Assembly (NCBI GenBank): GCA_016946835.1
Contig: JACVTC010000112.1
Span: 550,001-614,000, forward strand
DNA: 64,000 nt
Source: Neocallimastix lanati (nom. inval.)
Lineage: Eukaryota > Neocallimastigomycota > Neocallimastigomycetes > Neocallimastigales > Neocallimastigaceae
Direction of reading: 5' to 3'
Part shown: piece by piece, positions 49,713 through 59,084 of the stretch
Layout: each line of letters starts with the position of its first letter
Numbering within the stretch: the stretch's first letter is position 1
Notes under the pieces: model-generated
The model's database searches: none
Told to the model about the DNA's origin: nothing
What the model saw: only the letters and a program-made list of their open reading frames with translations
Program-made: the position numbers and the translations under genes

Positions 49713-52700
49713 TTGGAGGGATTTAACAACCTAATAAGAAGATTCGAAGACCTTAACCTGCAAGAAATGAATCAAGAGAATCATCAAGTTCTGCCCCGTA
49801 ACAATCAAAAGATTGTTAACGAACCACCGCTATTTTCTGGAATCAAGAAGGACTTTGATGGCTTCCTTACAAGAGCTGAAATAGCTATGGAAGCCAATCC
49901 ACAAGGTTTTAATAACGACCATACAAAGGTCAGATTTATAATTTCTTATCTTGTCGGTGATCCCTTGATATGGGCCTCAAACTTGCGAAGAAATAATGAT
50001 CTCCTGCTCAATGTTTATGAAGATTTTATTCAAGAATTAAGAAATCAATTTGGAGAGCAGGACATGAGCACAGTTGTCGCAAACGGTAAATTATGCAGCA
50101 TCCGACAACATAAATTTGGTCATGTTAGTGAGTATATAAATGAATTTAATAAAATCAGCAGACATTCAGATTTTAACGATTCTGCTAAGATTTATATGTT
50201 TGTAAAAGGACTTCACTACAAGATGAGGGAGCACCTTGCAGTGGTAAATCCAAATCCCAACAACTTAAGAAGACTTTTCACTGATGTCCTTAGTATCGAA
50301 AGCTTAACTAAGAGACATGAAATAAATGAATTTTTCTATCATAATTATTACCATCGTAAGGAAATAAATAATAATAATCATGCGTCTACTAGTGACCCAA
50401 TGGAAATAGATTTATACAGAATTAAGAGAGGACAAACGAATACAAGTTACTTCCCTTCTAACCAGAAATTATATCAAGAAAACTCGAATTCAAGAGATGA
50501 AGAAAGAAGGAAAGGATTGTGCTATTATTGTAAAAAACCAGGTCATCGCTATTTTAACTGTCCAAATAAGAAGAAACCTGCCGGAGTCAAGATTATCAGT
50601 AAACAAGAAAACACCGCTACCACACCCTCAAGTAGTTTAAGAAGAATTAGAAGAATCAACAGCCAAGAAGATATTGTCAAAGTTAGAAAAATCGTGGAAG
50701 AACAAAACTCACTTTTGACAAAGAAAAGTAATATCATTGATTTCTATATTAAAACAAACGATATAGAAGAAGTAAAAGCAAGAGTTCTGATCGATTCTGG
50801 TTCTGATCTTAATTTTATCCATCCTGAATTCGCTAAAGCCTTTGGAATTAAAACAAAAGAAATCGAAGAACCTTTCCGTGTTACTGGTCTTGGATATGGT
50901 GTTTCATCAGTAAAAAAGGAAACTGAGAAATGCGTTCTTCGTTTAAGGAACCACTTGGAAACGATTCAACTCTATGTTCTCAGGATTCCTGATGTTGATA
51001 TTATCTTGGGTTTACCATGGATCAATAAGCACTCCCCCTACAACTACCATGACGCAAAGAAGATTTCTTTCGGATCCGGTTTCTGTGCAAGACATTGTAA
51101 CAATGGTAAAAGAAAAAGGAAAAACAAGAACAAGAAAAGGAACAAAGGAAAAGAACCTGCTACCAACCTAGAAGAAAACAAAGTTATTATTGAAGAATCA
51201 AGAAAAAGAAAACCTCTCTTTGACTCTGATTCCGACTCTGACTCAGAAGAAGAAATTTCTATTCGTGGCCGCCGAACTCGTATTAGAACTTGCTCTGAAT
51301 TTAATAATTATGATAGTGATAGTGATATTAATGATACTTTTATGTTAGATAATTTTAGTGATAGCATTAGTGATAGTGATAACTTTAGCGATAGTGATGA
51401 TATTATTGTTATGAATTGTGATAGTAAAATTAGTACTAATAGTTTAAGGATTTTAAAGAAAATTTGTGAATCTAGTAAATGTAAGAAATTAAATGTAATT
51501 GAAAAATGTAATGATGAAGATAATAATTTAAATAAAGATGGTGAAAAGGTCGAAGTACCTGAAATCTATTTGATGTTTAAAGAAGTGTTTAATGAAAATA
51601 ATTGTAATGTGTTACCTCCGCATCGTAATTATGATTGTGAAATTAAATTAAAAGATAATTGTAGTCTATTTTATGGTCCGTTGTACCCTTTAACTGAAAC
51701 GGAGAGAGAAGAATTAAAGAAATATTTAGAAGAGAATTTAAAAAAGGGTTTTATTAGGAAATCTTCTTCTCCTGCTGGTGCACCTATTTTATTTGTTAGA
51801 AAAAAGGATGGTACTTATAGACTAGTTATTGATTATAGAAAATTGAACGAAATGACCATCCGTAACTCTTATCCACTTCCTTTAATTAGTGAATTGTTGG
51901 ATAGAGTTAAAGGTGCTAAATATTTTACTAAGTTAGATTTAAAATCTGCTTATAACTTAGTAAGAATTAAAGAAGGTGACGAGTACAAAACTGCCTTTCG
52001 TACAAGATACGGGCACTTTGAATATCTCGTTATGCCTTTTGGGCTTAAGAATGCCCCTGCTACATTCCAACATTTTATAAATGATGTTCTCAGTGATTAC
52101 TTAGATGATTTTGTAATCTCTTACATTGATGACATTTTAATTTATTCTAATACTTTGGAAGAACATCATGTACATGTTAAGAAAGTTTTAAGAAAATTGT
52201 TAGAGAATCATTTAGTTGTTAAATTAGAAAAGTGTGAATTTGATGTAACTGAAACTACCTTTCTTGGTTATGTTTTATCAAGAGATGGAATTAAAATGGA
52301 TAAAGAAAAAGTTAAAGCAATTTTAGATTGGCCTGTTCCAACAAACGTTAAAGAAATTCAATCGTTTATTGGACTTTGTAATTATTACAGAATTTTTATT
52401 AAAGACTTTGCGAAAATTGCAAATCCTCTCCACAAATTAACTAGAAAAAATGTTCCTTTTAATTGGAGTTCTGAACAACAAAAAGCGTTTGATACTTTAA
52501 AAGAATTATTTACTACTGCTCCTATTTTGAAACATCCTGATAGCAACAAACAATTCATTGTTGAAACTGATGCTAGTAATTTTGCTGTTGGTGCAATTCT
52601 TTCTCAGGAATTTGATGGGCATTTGCATCCAATTGCTTTTATTTCTACTAGCTTAACTAAATCCCAAAGAAATTACCCTATCTATGACAAAGAACTTCTT

Positions 52701-54533
52701 GCTATTAAAGTTGCATTGGAAGGATGGAGACATTACTTAGAAGGAGCTCGCCATCAGTTTATTATTTATACTGATCATAAGAATTTAACTTTCCCTCGAA
52801 AACCTGAACTTCTTTCCCAACGCCAAATTCGTTGGTATGAATTCTTATCTAGATTTGATTTTAAACTAATTTACAGAGCTGGTAAAAAGTCAGGTAAACC
52901 AGATATTTTATCAAGACGTAGTGATCATTTATTTGCTAGTGTTCGTCCTATTTCATGCGTTATTAATTCATGTAGTTTTAAGAATGATTCTTTAATCTCC
53001 TCTATTCATGATTCTCTAGCTAATGATGAATTCTATTGCAAAATAACTGAATTTCTTAAAAATGATAAATCAAAAGATCCCCCTTTTAGTAAAATCGATA
53101 AATTTTCTCTTGACAAAAATGGTTATTTACTTTTTGAAAATTTAATTTATGTTCCCAATAAAATTAGAATAAGAGTTTTAGAACTCCATCATGACTCTAT
53201 TTCTGCTGGTCATTTTGGAATTAATAAAACTATTGAACTTATTTCTCGTAATTTCTGGTGGCCTAAATTACAAAAAGATGTTAAAATGTTTATTAAATCT
53301 TGTGAAATTTGTTCAAAATCCAAAATCCCAAGACATAAGCCATATGGTTTACTTTCTCCACTTTCTACACCAAATAGAGCCTGGTCTGCTATCTCTATGG
53401 ATTTTATTGTTGAACTTCCGAAATCCAAAGATATGACCACTATAATGGTTGTTGTGGATCGCTTAACTAAAATGGCTCATTTTATACCTTTTAGATGTCT
53501 TCCTACTGCTTCTATTGCTGCTGATTCTTTCATTGCTAATATTTTTAAACTTCATGGTTTCCCCGATTCTATTATTTCTGATCGTGGTTCTCAGTTTACC
53601 TCTGATTTTTGGAATCGTCTTTGCTCTCTTTTAAATATTAAGCATTCTTTTTCTACTGCTTATCACCCGCAGACCGATGGTCAAACGGAGAGGGTGAACT
53701 CGATATTGGAACAATATCTTCGTTGTTTCATCAATGAAAAGCAAAATAACTGGCTTGATTTATTACCTTTTGCAGAATTTTCCTATAATAATACTTTACA
53801 ACAGTCAATAAATCAATCACCATTTTTTGCAAATTATGGTTTTAATCCGAAATTTAATCCTGAAATTCCTTCAAATGAGAATCCGCATAGAGCTGAGAAA
53901 AGAATATTAAATATTAATGAAAACATTAAATTTATAAAAGAAAACTTAGAGCAAGCAAAAAAGACTTATAAGAAATATGCAGATCTGAAAAGAATGGATT
54001 CTCCAGATTTTAAAGTAGGAAATAAAGTTTATCTTTTAAAGGGTAATACAACAAAGAAAAATAGAAAATTATCTGATCAACTAATAGGACCTTTTGAAAT
54101 AATAAGAAAAGTTAGTGACTTAGCGTACGAACTTAAACTTCCTAATAATATGCGTTGTCACCCTGTATTTCATGTTTCACTTCTCGAACCTTACCATGAA
54201 AATGAATTTTCAAACAGAAGAAATACTCGTAGAAGAAATATTAATCTTAATACGGATACAATTGATAGAACTCCTGAAAGAATAATTAAAATGAAAACCT
54301 TTAACAATAAGAATCGTTACTTGATTAAATGGAAAGGATGCGATTTTAGTGAAAATACTTGGATTGATGAAGATCAAATTCTTGATAGACAATTAATACA
54401 AGAATATTACAGAAAAGAAAAGAAGAACAAATCTTCGAATGTTAACAACGAATTCTGTCAACCACCTGATGATGCAAACGAGTACTATGTTAGACATAAA
54501 TATCAACCTTTTGTAATTGATCTTCCTTCTTAA
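49713..54533 (+). CDS. Gag-Pol polyprotein of chromovirus element 1
   Basis: Single uninterrupted frame, 1606 codons. Approximate residues: Gag capsid 1-260; zinc knuckle CYYCKKPGHRYFNC 269-282; protease LIDSGSD about 358; basic [14 protein letters not shown] then an Asp/Ser-rich linker about 465-570; RT 650-830 with catalytic YIDD about 803; RNase H from [11 protein letters not shown] about 951; integrase zinc finger (LHHD..GHFG..CEIC) 1157-1195; catalytic Asp in SMDF about 1229, Asp in SDRGSQF about 1289 and Glu in GQTERVN about 1326; GPF/Y module (LIGPFEII) about 1458; chromodomain-like YLIKWKGCDFSENTW 1533-1568. The frame opens with TTG just after a stop; the first ATG is codon 19 (49,767). 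The upstream codons resemble those of element 2, so a non-AUG start is possible. No frameshift separates Gag and Pol. All catalytic residues are present. Confidence 0.95.
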   Translation: MEGFNNLIRRFEDLNLQEMNQENHQVLPRNNQKIVNEPPLFSGIKKDFDGFLTRAEIAMEANPQGFNNDHTKVRFIISYLVGDPLIWASNLRRNNDLLLNVYEDFIQELRNQFGEQDMSTVVANGKLCSIRQHKFGHVSEYINEFNKISRHSDFNDSAKIYMFVKGLHYKMREHLAVVNPNPNNLRRLFTDVLSIESLTKRHEINEFFYHNYYHRKEINNNNHASTSDPMEIDLYRIKRGQTNTSYFPSNQKLYQENSNSRDEERRKGLCYYCKKPGHRYFNCPNKKKPAGVKIISKQENTATTPSSSLRRIRRINSQEDIVKVRKIVEEQNSLLTKKSNIIDFYIKTNDIEEVKARVLIDSGSDLNFIHPEFAKAFGIKTKEIEEPFRVTGLGYGVSSVKKETEKCVLRLRNHLETIQLYVLRIPDVDIILGLPWINKHSPYNYHDAKKISFGSGFCARHCNNGKRKRKNKNKKRNKGKEPATNLEENKVIIEESRKRKPLFDSDSDSDSEEEISIRGRRTRIRTCSEFNNYDSDSDINDTFMLDNFSDSISDSDNFSDSDDIIVMNCDSKISTNSLRILKKICESSKCKKLNVIEKCNDEDNNLNKDGEKVEVPEIYLMFKEVFNENNCNVLPPHRNYDCEIKLKDNCSLFYGPLYPLTETEREELKKYLEENLKKGFIRKSSSPAGAPILFVRKKDGTYRLVIDYRKLNEMTIRNSYPLPLISELLDRVKGAKYFTKLDLKSAYNLVRIKEGDEYKTAFRTRYGHFEYLVMPFGLKNAPATFQHFINDVLSDYLDDFVISYIDDILIYSNTLEEHHVHVKKVLRKLLENHLVVKLEKCEFDVTETTFLGYVLSRDGIKMDKEKVKAILDWPVPTNVKEIQSFIGLCNYYRIFIKDFAKIANPLHKLTRKNVPFNWSSEQQKAFDTLKELFTTAPILKHPDSNKQFIVETDASNFAVGAILSQEFDGHLHPIAFISTSLTKSQRNYPIYDKELLAIKVALEGWRHYLEGARHQFIIYTDHKNLTFPRKPELLSQRQIRWYEFLSRFDFKLIYRAGKKSGKPDILSRRSDHLFASVRPISCVINSCSFKNDSLISSIHDSLANDEFYCKITEFLKNDKSKDPPFSKIDKFSLDKNGYLLFENLIYVPNKIRIRVLELHHDSISAGHFGINKTIELISRNFWWPKLQKDVKMFIKSCEICSKSKIPRHKPYGLLSPLSTPNRAWSAISMDFIVELPKSKDMTTIMVVVDRLTKMAHFIPFRCLPTASIAADSFIANIFKLHGFPDSIISDRGSQFTSDFWNRLCSLLNIKHSFSTAYHPQTDGQTERVNSILEQYLRCFINEKQNNWLDLLPFAEFSYNNTLQQSINQSPFFANYGFNPKFNPEIPSNENPHRAEKRILNINENIKFIKENLEQAKKTYKKYADLKRMDSPDFKVGNKVYLLKGNTTKKNRKLSDQLIGPFEIIRKVSDLAYELKLPNNMRCHPVFHVSLLEPYHENEFSNRRNTRRRNINLNTDTIDRTPERIIKMKTFNNKNRYLIKWKGCDFSENTWIDEDQILDRQLIQEYYRKEKKNKSSNVNNEFCQPPDDANEYYVRHKYQPFVIDLPS

Positions 54534-54558
54534 AGTTAATCTCGCAGGAGCTCGACTT

Positions 54559-54570
54559 AAGGGGCGAGAT
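54559..54570 (+). promoter_or_regulatory. Polypurine tract of element 1
   Basis: AAGGGGCGAGAT directly before the 3' LTR, the plus-strand primer position. It is interrupted by a C. The flanking words AATCTCGC (54,538-54,545) and GCGAGATT (54,564-54,571) form a perfect 8-bp inverted repeat around it. Confidence 0.7.
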
Positions 54571-55344
54571 TGTAAAGATATTATTAATATCTTTATAAAT
54601 TTTAATTAAATTTAATCATAAATTTAAGTAAAATTGAAATAAATCTATTAAAAATCACGTGTATAAAATTATTGCAAATAATTTTAAACAAAACTTCGAC
54701 TTCTTCCCAATCATATTAATAAATTAAAAATTTCTCTTGTGAAACTAGTAATTGAAAATCATTTCTTTTTATGTAATTTAATTTAAATAATAAGAGTTAA
54801 GGTTTTTTTACAAGATAAATTAACAACATGAAACTATGCAATTAGTCATGTTGAAACTTGCGGCATTTTATGCTAAAATCATATTAAATAATTATGACAA
54901 CTTTTATATTAATTTTAAATAGAAAATATAATAAGAATTTATTAATAATATTTAAATAATAAATAAATAATAAATGAGCTCGATTGAAATTGTTTATATT
55001 TATTTTAGTTATTAATTACAATTCTCTTTATTTAGTAATAGTTAATTATTTATTATTAGTTTAGGTTAGTATTGTTTTTAAATAAATAGTTAGATAATAT
55101 AATTCAATAGGAATTATATATTATAAATGTAATAAGATAAAAATATAAATAGTTAACCAAATTTCATGTATTTTAATCGATGTAATTGTTATTAACGATT
55201 TATTGTTAATAACACTAATAATTAATAAAGATTATTTTGAAATCTAAATATAATAAAACTTATTTGTTTATAAAACATTTTTGTGTTATTTAGTGTTATT
55301 ATAATTTTTGACTTATAATCTATTTTTTAAATCAAAACTTTATA
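54571..55344 (+). repeat. 3' LTR of chromovirus element 1
   Basis: Copy of 48,561-49,334 with an offset of exactly 6010 bp throughout, which means no indels. Followed by the target duplication AAACC at 55,345-55,349. Confidence 0.95.
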
Positions 55345-55349
55345 AAACC

Positions 55350-55584
55350 TTACTATTTTTTCTTATTAATATCAATATTTTATTTATTAAAATTCATATA
55401 ACTTTATTATTAACAATGTATTTTTATGATTATCATGTATTGAAATTTTACACCAAATAATTATTAAAATAATTTATATATAATTAAATAAATTTTTCTT
55501 AGTACAGTTTAGCCTAGTTTTGAGATTTATCTGGTATCCGAATCCTAGGAATCCTAGAGGAGGGCCATGTAACGAAACTCACAA
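55350..55584. other. AT-rich spacer
   Basis: No coding pattern until the LINE RT fragment; a short GC-richer stretch at about 55,530-55,570 (GAATCCTAGGAATCCTAGAG) is unexplained. Confidence 0.5.
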
Positions 55585-55912
55585 CTAGCAAATTAGTAGT
55601 GATAATAATAGTAATATTTCTACTGGCTTTAAATGTCTCAAAGCCTTAATCAATCGTATTTGGAATGGTGATTTCCCAAAATCATGGAATAATGCATCTA
55701 TAGTTTCTATTCATAAAAAGGGCGATCCATCAGATTGTAATAACTATCGTGGCATCTCTCTTATCAATAATGGATTAAAAATTATAGCAAAAATTATTGC
55801 TAATAGAATCTCTAAATTTGGAATTGATAAAGGCTTTATTAGACCTGAACAATATGGTTTTCGTAATCGAGAAGAATGTATTAGTCTTTACACTACATTA
55901 AGAATTATATAT
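55585..55912 (+). pseudogene. LINE reverse transcriptase fragment (N-terminal RT motifs)
   Basis: Open plus-strand stretch with the first RT blocks of a non-LTR element: KSWNNASIVSIHKKGD, NNYRGISLINNGLKIIAKII, then PEQYGFRNREECISLYTTLR. Both ends are abrupt: it lacks the catalytic palm and begins without the upstream endonuclease. It would fit just before the sequence where the 3.2-5.2 kb LINE begins, so it may be the same or a related family. Immediately downstream starts the 5' region of another LINE copy. Confidence 0.8.
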
Positions 55913-56025
55913 TCAGCAAACTTAAATGTTAAATATTTTATATATAATTCTTTGGTATTCAATCCTTATAATCAATTCATATTAAATAGAAATTAAGTCA
56001 GTTCTTTTCTCAACTAACTCTAAAC

Positions 56026-57177
56026 ATGGATGCTTCTAGTTCCGTTAATACTACTCCCTTCCATCGTGGTTTCTACTGCTTCGGAAATCATATGAATAAT
56101 TATAGCCTTTTTTTCATTTATGACCTTAATTCTTGGTCCCCTAGCAAACTAATGGCACAAGTTATTAGTAAGATCCCTTACTACAATGAAATTATTCCAT
56201 ATGCTAAAAAACTTTTTTCTCCAAGGTATGGCTCATACTTCATTATTAGGGTTAATAAATACAAAAATGATCTCATCTTTTTCTATGTTTTAAATTTCTT
56301 AAGAGATGAAATTCCTGAAACAGCTAAAATTACCTGGTCCTTGTGTAATAAACTGAATCAAAAGAACAAGTCGAGAAAATCTAATAACATTGATGTTGAA
56401 CTTAATCCTATGGCAAAAGATTTTTTCTCTAGTAATCTAAATTCAAATTCTTTTTTCTTTAATCTCTGTGTTAGTTGGAATATTAACGGTTGGAATACTG
56501 AAAAGCGAGATAGTATTTTGTATCTCAACTCTACTTTTAAACCTATATGTATCTGTCTACAAGAAACTGGAAAAAGTAAATATCTACCTAAAGATGTTTC
56601 ATCACCTTTAATTCCATATTACAACTCAGTTTTCCTTAAAGCTAATCCTAAAACCCCTGGTATGAGAGGACTCTTTATTGGTGTTCATTCTTCGTGCTCT
56701 TTCTTCCAACAACCGTTTTTATACAAATATATCATTTCAGTAAGTATTACTTCTTTTTGGAATCAAAAATGCACTATTGGTAATATCTACTTCCCTCAAA
56801 GCAAGTGGAAGGAAGCAAGATTAGTTGCTTTTGATGAACTCTCTCAATGGCTACGTTTTCACAATAGAAAAAATGTTCCGGCTGTCCTAGTTGGTGACTT
56901 TAACATATCATTAAAGAAGATCAAAACATACATTTCAAATAATTTTCTTAATTGGTATATTGCTCCTTTATATGGTAATCAATTTACTTATGCTAAAGGT
57001 ACTAGATCATCTTGCATTGATCATGTCATCTATAATGAGGCTTTGGCATCCCATATTAATAAAACCTCGGTTTGTACTTCGTTTTATGGTATTTCTGATC
57101 ATAAACCTATTTTACTTTCTTGCAACAAAGTTCTCTCCGATGGTTTTATAAGTGTAACGGAGGTGCTTCTATTGTAA
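56026..57177 (+). CDS. LINE ORF fragment: N-terminal domain plus APE endonuclease
   Basis: 383 codons from an ATG after an AT-rich leader. Residues 1 to about 140 have no clear family (a stretch GSYFIIRVNKYKNDLIFFY is conserved-looking). From about 145 the apurinic-like endonuclease that nicks the target for LINE integration follows: SWNINGWNTEKRD, CLQETGKS (catalytic Glu), RGLFIGVHSS, GNIYFPQSKW, LVGDFNIS, SCIDHVIYN and ISDHKPILLS (catalytic Asp-His). The frame stops at 57,177, about 20 codons after the last motif, and no RT follows. The fragment is thus cut at its 3' side, which is unusual for LINEs and implies later rearrangement. It may still encode an intact endonuclease domain. Confidence 0.85.
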   Translation: MDASSSVNTTPFHRGFYCFGNHMNNYSLFFIYDLNSWSPSKLMAQVISKIPYYNEIIPYAKKLFSPRYGSYFIIRVNKYKNDLIFFYVLNFLRDEIPETAKITWSLCNKLNQKNKSRKSNNIDVELNPMAKDFFSSNLNSNSFFFNLCVSWNINGWNTEKRDSILYLNSTFKPICICLQETGKSKYLPKDVSSPLIPYYNSVFLKANPKTPGMRGLFIGVHSSCSFFQQPFLYKYIISVSITSFWNQKCTIGNIYFPQSKWKEARLVAFDELSQWLRFHNRKNVPAVLVGDFNISLKKIKTYISNNFLNWYIAPLYGNQFTYAKGTRSSCIDHVIYNEALASHINKTSVCTSFYGISDHKPILLSCNKVLSDGFISVTEVLLL

Positions 57178-57934
57178 AGGCGGGATGAGATATAGAAACA
57201 CAGAAAGGAGAAAACTCAATAGGTTTACACTATCTGTATAAATAATTCGTTTTATTAGAAATATTTTTTATTAATTATAAAATTTAAAATAATTATTAAT
57301 ATTAATCAACAAGGTAATATTTCGAATTACTTATACGTTAATTATTATTAATAAAAGCACGAAGAAAAATATTTTCATTCGTGAAGTTCGCACTATTTAT
57401 ACTTTTAACGGAAAAACAGTTTTAACATGTAAAAATAATTTTAAAGAAATATTTAGAAATATGTTTGTAATAATTAATAATGTAAAGTTTCTAGAATATA
57501 GATTTTAATTGATGAAAATGAATCTTATCAAAAAAGAATAAAATAATTTATATAATAAGAATTTCTAAATTCATTTCGGTTGAATTACGAACCGAAAGAA
57601 TCTTTAACTTTCTATAATTTTATACAGAAAGAATATTCAAGAAGATATTATTAATAATTAATAAAATAATTAATAAAATAATTATTTATGCAAAATGGGT
57701 TGAGATGTAAGTCGAACCCATGAAGTATTGGTCATGGTCAATGTAACTAACAATTGAACCAAGGTTCTAATTTTACTAACTGATAATACAGAATGAACAA
57801 ATAATACTAATTGTGCTAGAATAATATAAATTATTCTAACCTTATAGATTATTCTATTCTATATAATTGGAACTTTCCAATATTCTTCAAATATTACTAA
57901 ATAGAAATCTTAAGTTAATAAATCACTAATTAAC
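57178..57934. other. Non-coding DNA between LINE fragment and second chromovirus
   Basis: Moderately AT-rich with no ORF. Minus-strand sequence at about 57,695-57,775 has tRNA-like words: TGGTTCAATTGTTAG (A-box-like) and GGGTTCGAC (B-box-like), with TTTT after CAACCCA. Arms do not pair well, so at most a decayed tRNA or tRNA-derived repeat. Confidence 0.4.
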
Positions 57935-58706
57935 TGTAAAGATATGATCAATATCTTTAGTACATTAATTAATTTATTTTGTACATTAAATTATTTAATG
58001 TAATTCACGTTTACAAAATAATGCTAATGCATTAAATTATGTAAAATATATTAATTTATGAAATTAATTGATTTATGAAAATTAATAATAAATTTATATT
58101 TCATATAATATATAAATTTAAAAATATAAAATTAATTTTTAAATAACCTAAAATTTAGTAATAAAATATATTAATAATTTTAGTTTAGTTTAATTTTAGT
58201 TTAGTTTAATTTTAGTTTAGTTTAATTTTAGTTTAGTTTAATTTTAGTTTAGTTTAATAATCATAAAAATTAAATAGTAATATATAATTAATAGTATTAA
58301 TAATAAAAGAATAATAAATAAATAATAAATAAGAACTTATTCAATTTGAGTCAAAACAAATTGAATAAAAAGCTTATTGAATTAGTTTTAGTTTTTTATA
58401 ACTTTATTTAATTTTAGATTAGTTTTTGTTTATTTTATATTGAATATATATTTAAATAAATAGAAATAGTATATTATAATATAATTAAGAAAAAATATAA
58501 ATACATGTAAAATTATTCTATTAAAGAAAATGTAGTTGTTATTAACTATTTTGCAGTTAATAACTAATAAAAAGAATTTTTATAATAAAGTGATTAATAA
58601 AAGAATTTTTTTTAAAAAATAAATTTCATTTGAGTATTGTTATTGATAGTGTTGTTTTTGTTTTTTTTTTCGTAATTGTAATCTGCTCCATAAGGAACAT
58701 TTTACA
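57935..58706 (+). repeat. 5' LTR of chromovirus element 2
   Basis: 772 bp, starts TGTAAAGAT and ends ATTTTACA, a perfect short inverted repeat TGTAAA/TTTACA. Starts like the LTR of element 1 but is otherwise diverged. It contains about five tandem copies of a 17-bp unit (TTTTAGTTTAGTTTAAT) at about 58,180-58,257 and a TATA box near 58,496. The end is fixed by the adjoining PBS. Confidence 0.85.
58496..58542 (+). promoter_or_regulatory. LTR TATA box and predicted transcript start (element 2)
   Basis: TATAAATA at 58,496 lies 36 nt before GTAGTTGTTAT (58,532-58,542), the complement of this element's own PBS. Same layout as in element 1. Confidence 0.65.
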
Positions 58707-58717
58707 ATAACAACTAC
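58707..58717 (+). promoter_or_regulatory. Self-complementary primer-binding site (element 2)
   Basis: ATAACAACTAC directly after the LTR; perfect 11-nt complement of 58,532-58,542. It differs from element 1 by one base (C for T), and the LTR partner carries the matching change (G for A). Confidence 0.8.
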
Positions 58718-58760
58718 CTTGTTATAAAAAGTGGAGCACGTTACGATCACGAGATTAGAG

Positions 58761-58940
58761 AACTACCAGTTAAAGAACTACCAGTTAAAGAACTACCAAT
58801 TAGAGAACTACCAGTTAGAAAACTACCAGTTAGAGAATTACCAATTAGAGAACTACCAGTTAGAAAACTACCAGTTAGAGAATTACCAATTAGAGAACTA
58901 CCTATTAGAAAACTACCATTTGAAGAATTACTAAGAGAAG
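58761..58940 (+). repeat. 15-bp tandem repeat in the leader of element 2
   Basis: About 12 units of 15 bp (AACTACCAGTTAGAG and variants). A 45-bp set of three variants is itself repeated twice (58,806-58,895). Because 15 is a multiple of three, frames across it stay open (ELPVK-type or NYQLE-type repeats), but there is no sign that it is translated. Confidence 0.9.
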
Positions 58941-59084
58941 AAACAAGAAGTAATAATAGAAGAAGTACTATTTGAAGAAGTACTAATTATAATTGCACCC
59001 ATTAAGTCGCCGCCGTGATTACTAATTATATTGGAATATTTGAGATTATTTTTATTTAAACTTATTATTATTATAATAATTTTG

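Larger units (their letters stand above)
48561..55344 (+). mobile_element. Complete Ty3/gypsy chromovirus (element 1)
   Basis: Full LTR retrotransposon: 774-bp LTRs (48,561-49,334 and 54,571-55,344), an 11-nt PBS, leader, one Gag-Pol frame, polypurine tract, and a 5-bp target duplication AAACC (48,556-48,560 and 55,345-55,349). The LTRs start TGTAAAG and end CTTTATA. Reading them line by line I found no difference, so the insertion should be recent. Order of domains (Gag, PR, RT, RH, IN, chromodomain) is that of chromoviruses. Confidence 0.95.

Noticed and set aside
53191-53440. Short frames on both strands inside the integrase region
   Set aside because: Shadows of the Gag-Pol frame of element 1.
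57153-57692. Solo LTR (TG...CA) between the LINE fragment and element 2
   Set aside because: Boundaries rest on two dinucleotides; no convincing 5-bp duplication and no second copy in the window.
58731-58934. 67-codon repeat ORF (NYQLE units) as a gene
   Set aside because: Lies in the retrotransposon leader and is a 15-bp tandem repeat, open in several frames because 15 is divisible by three.
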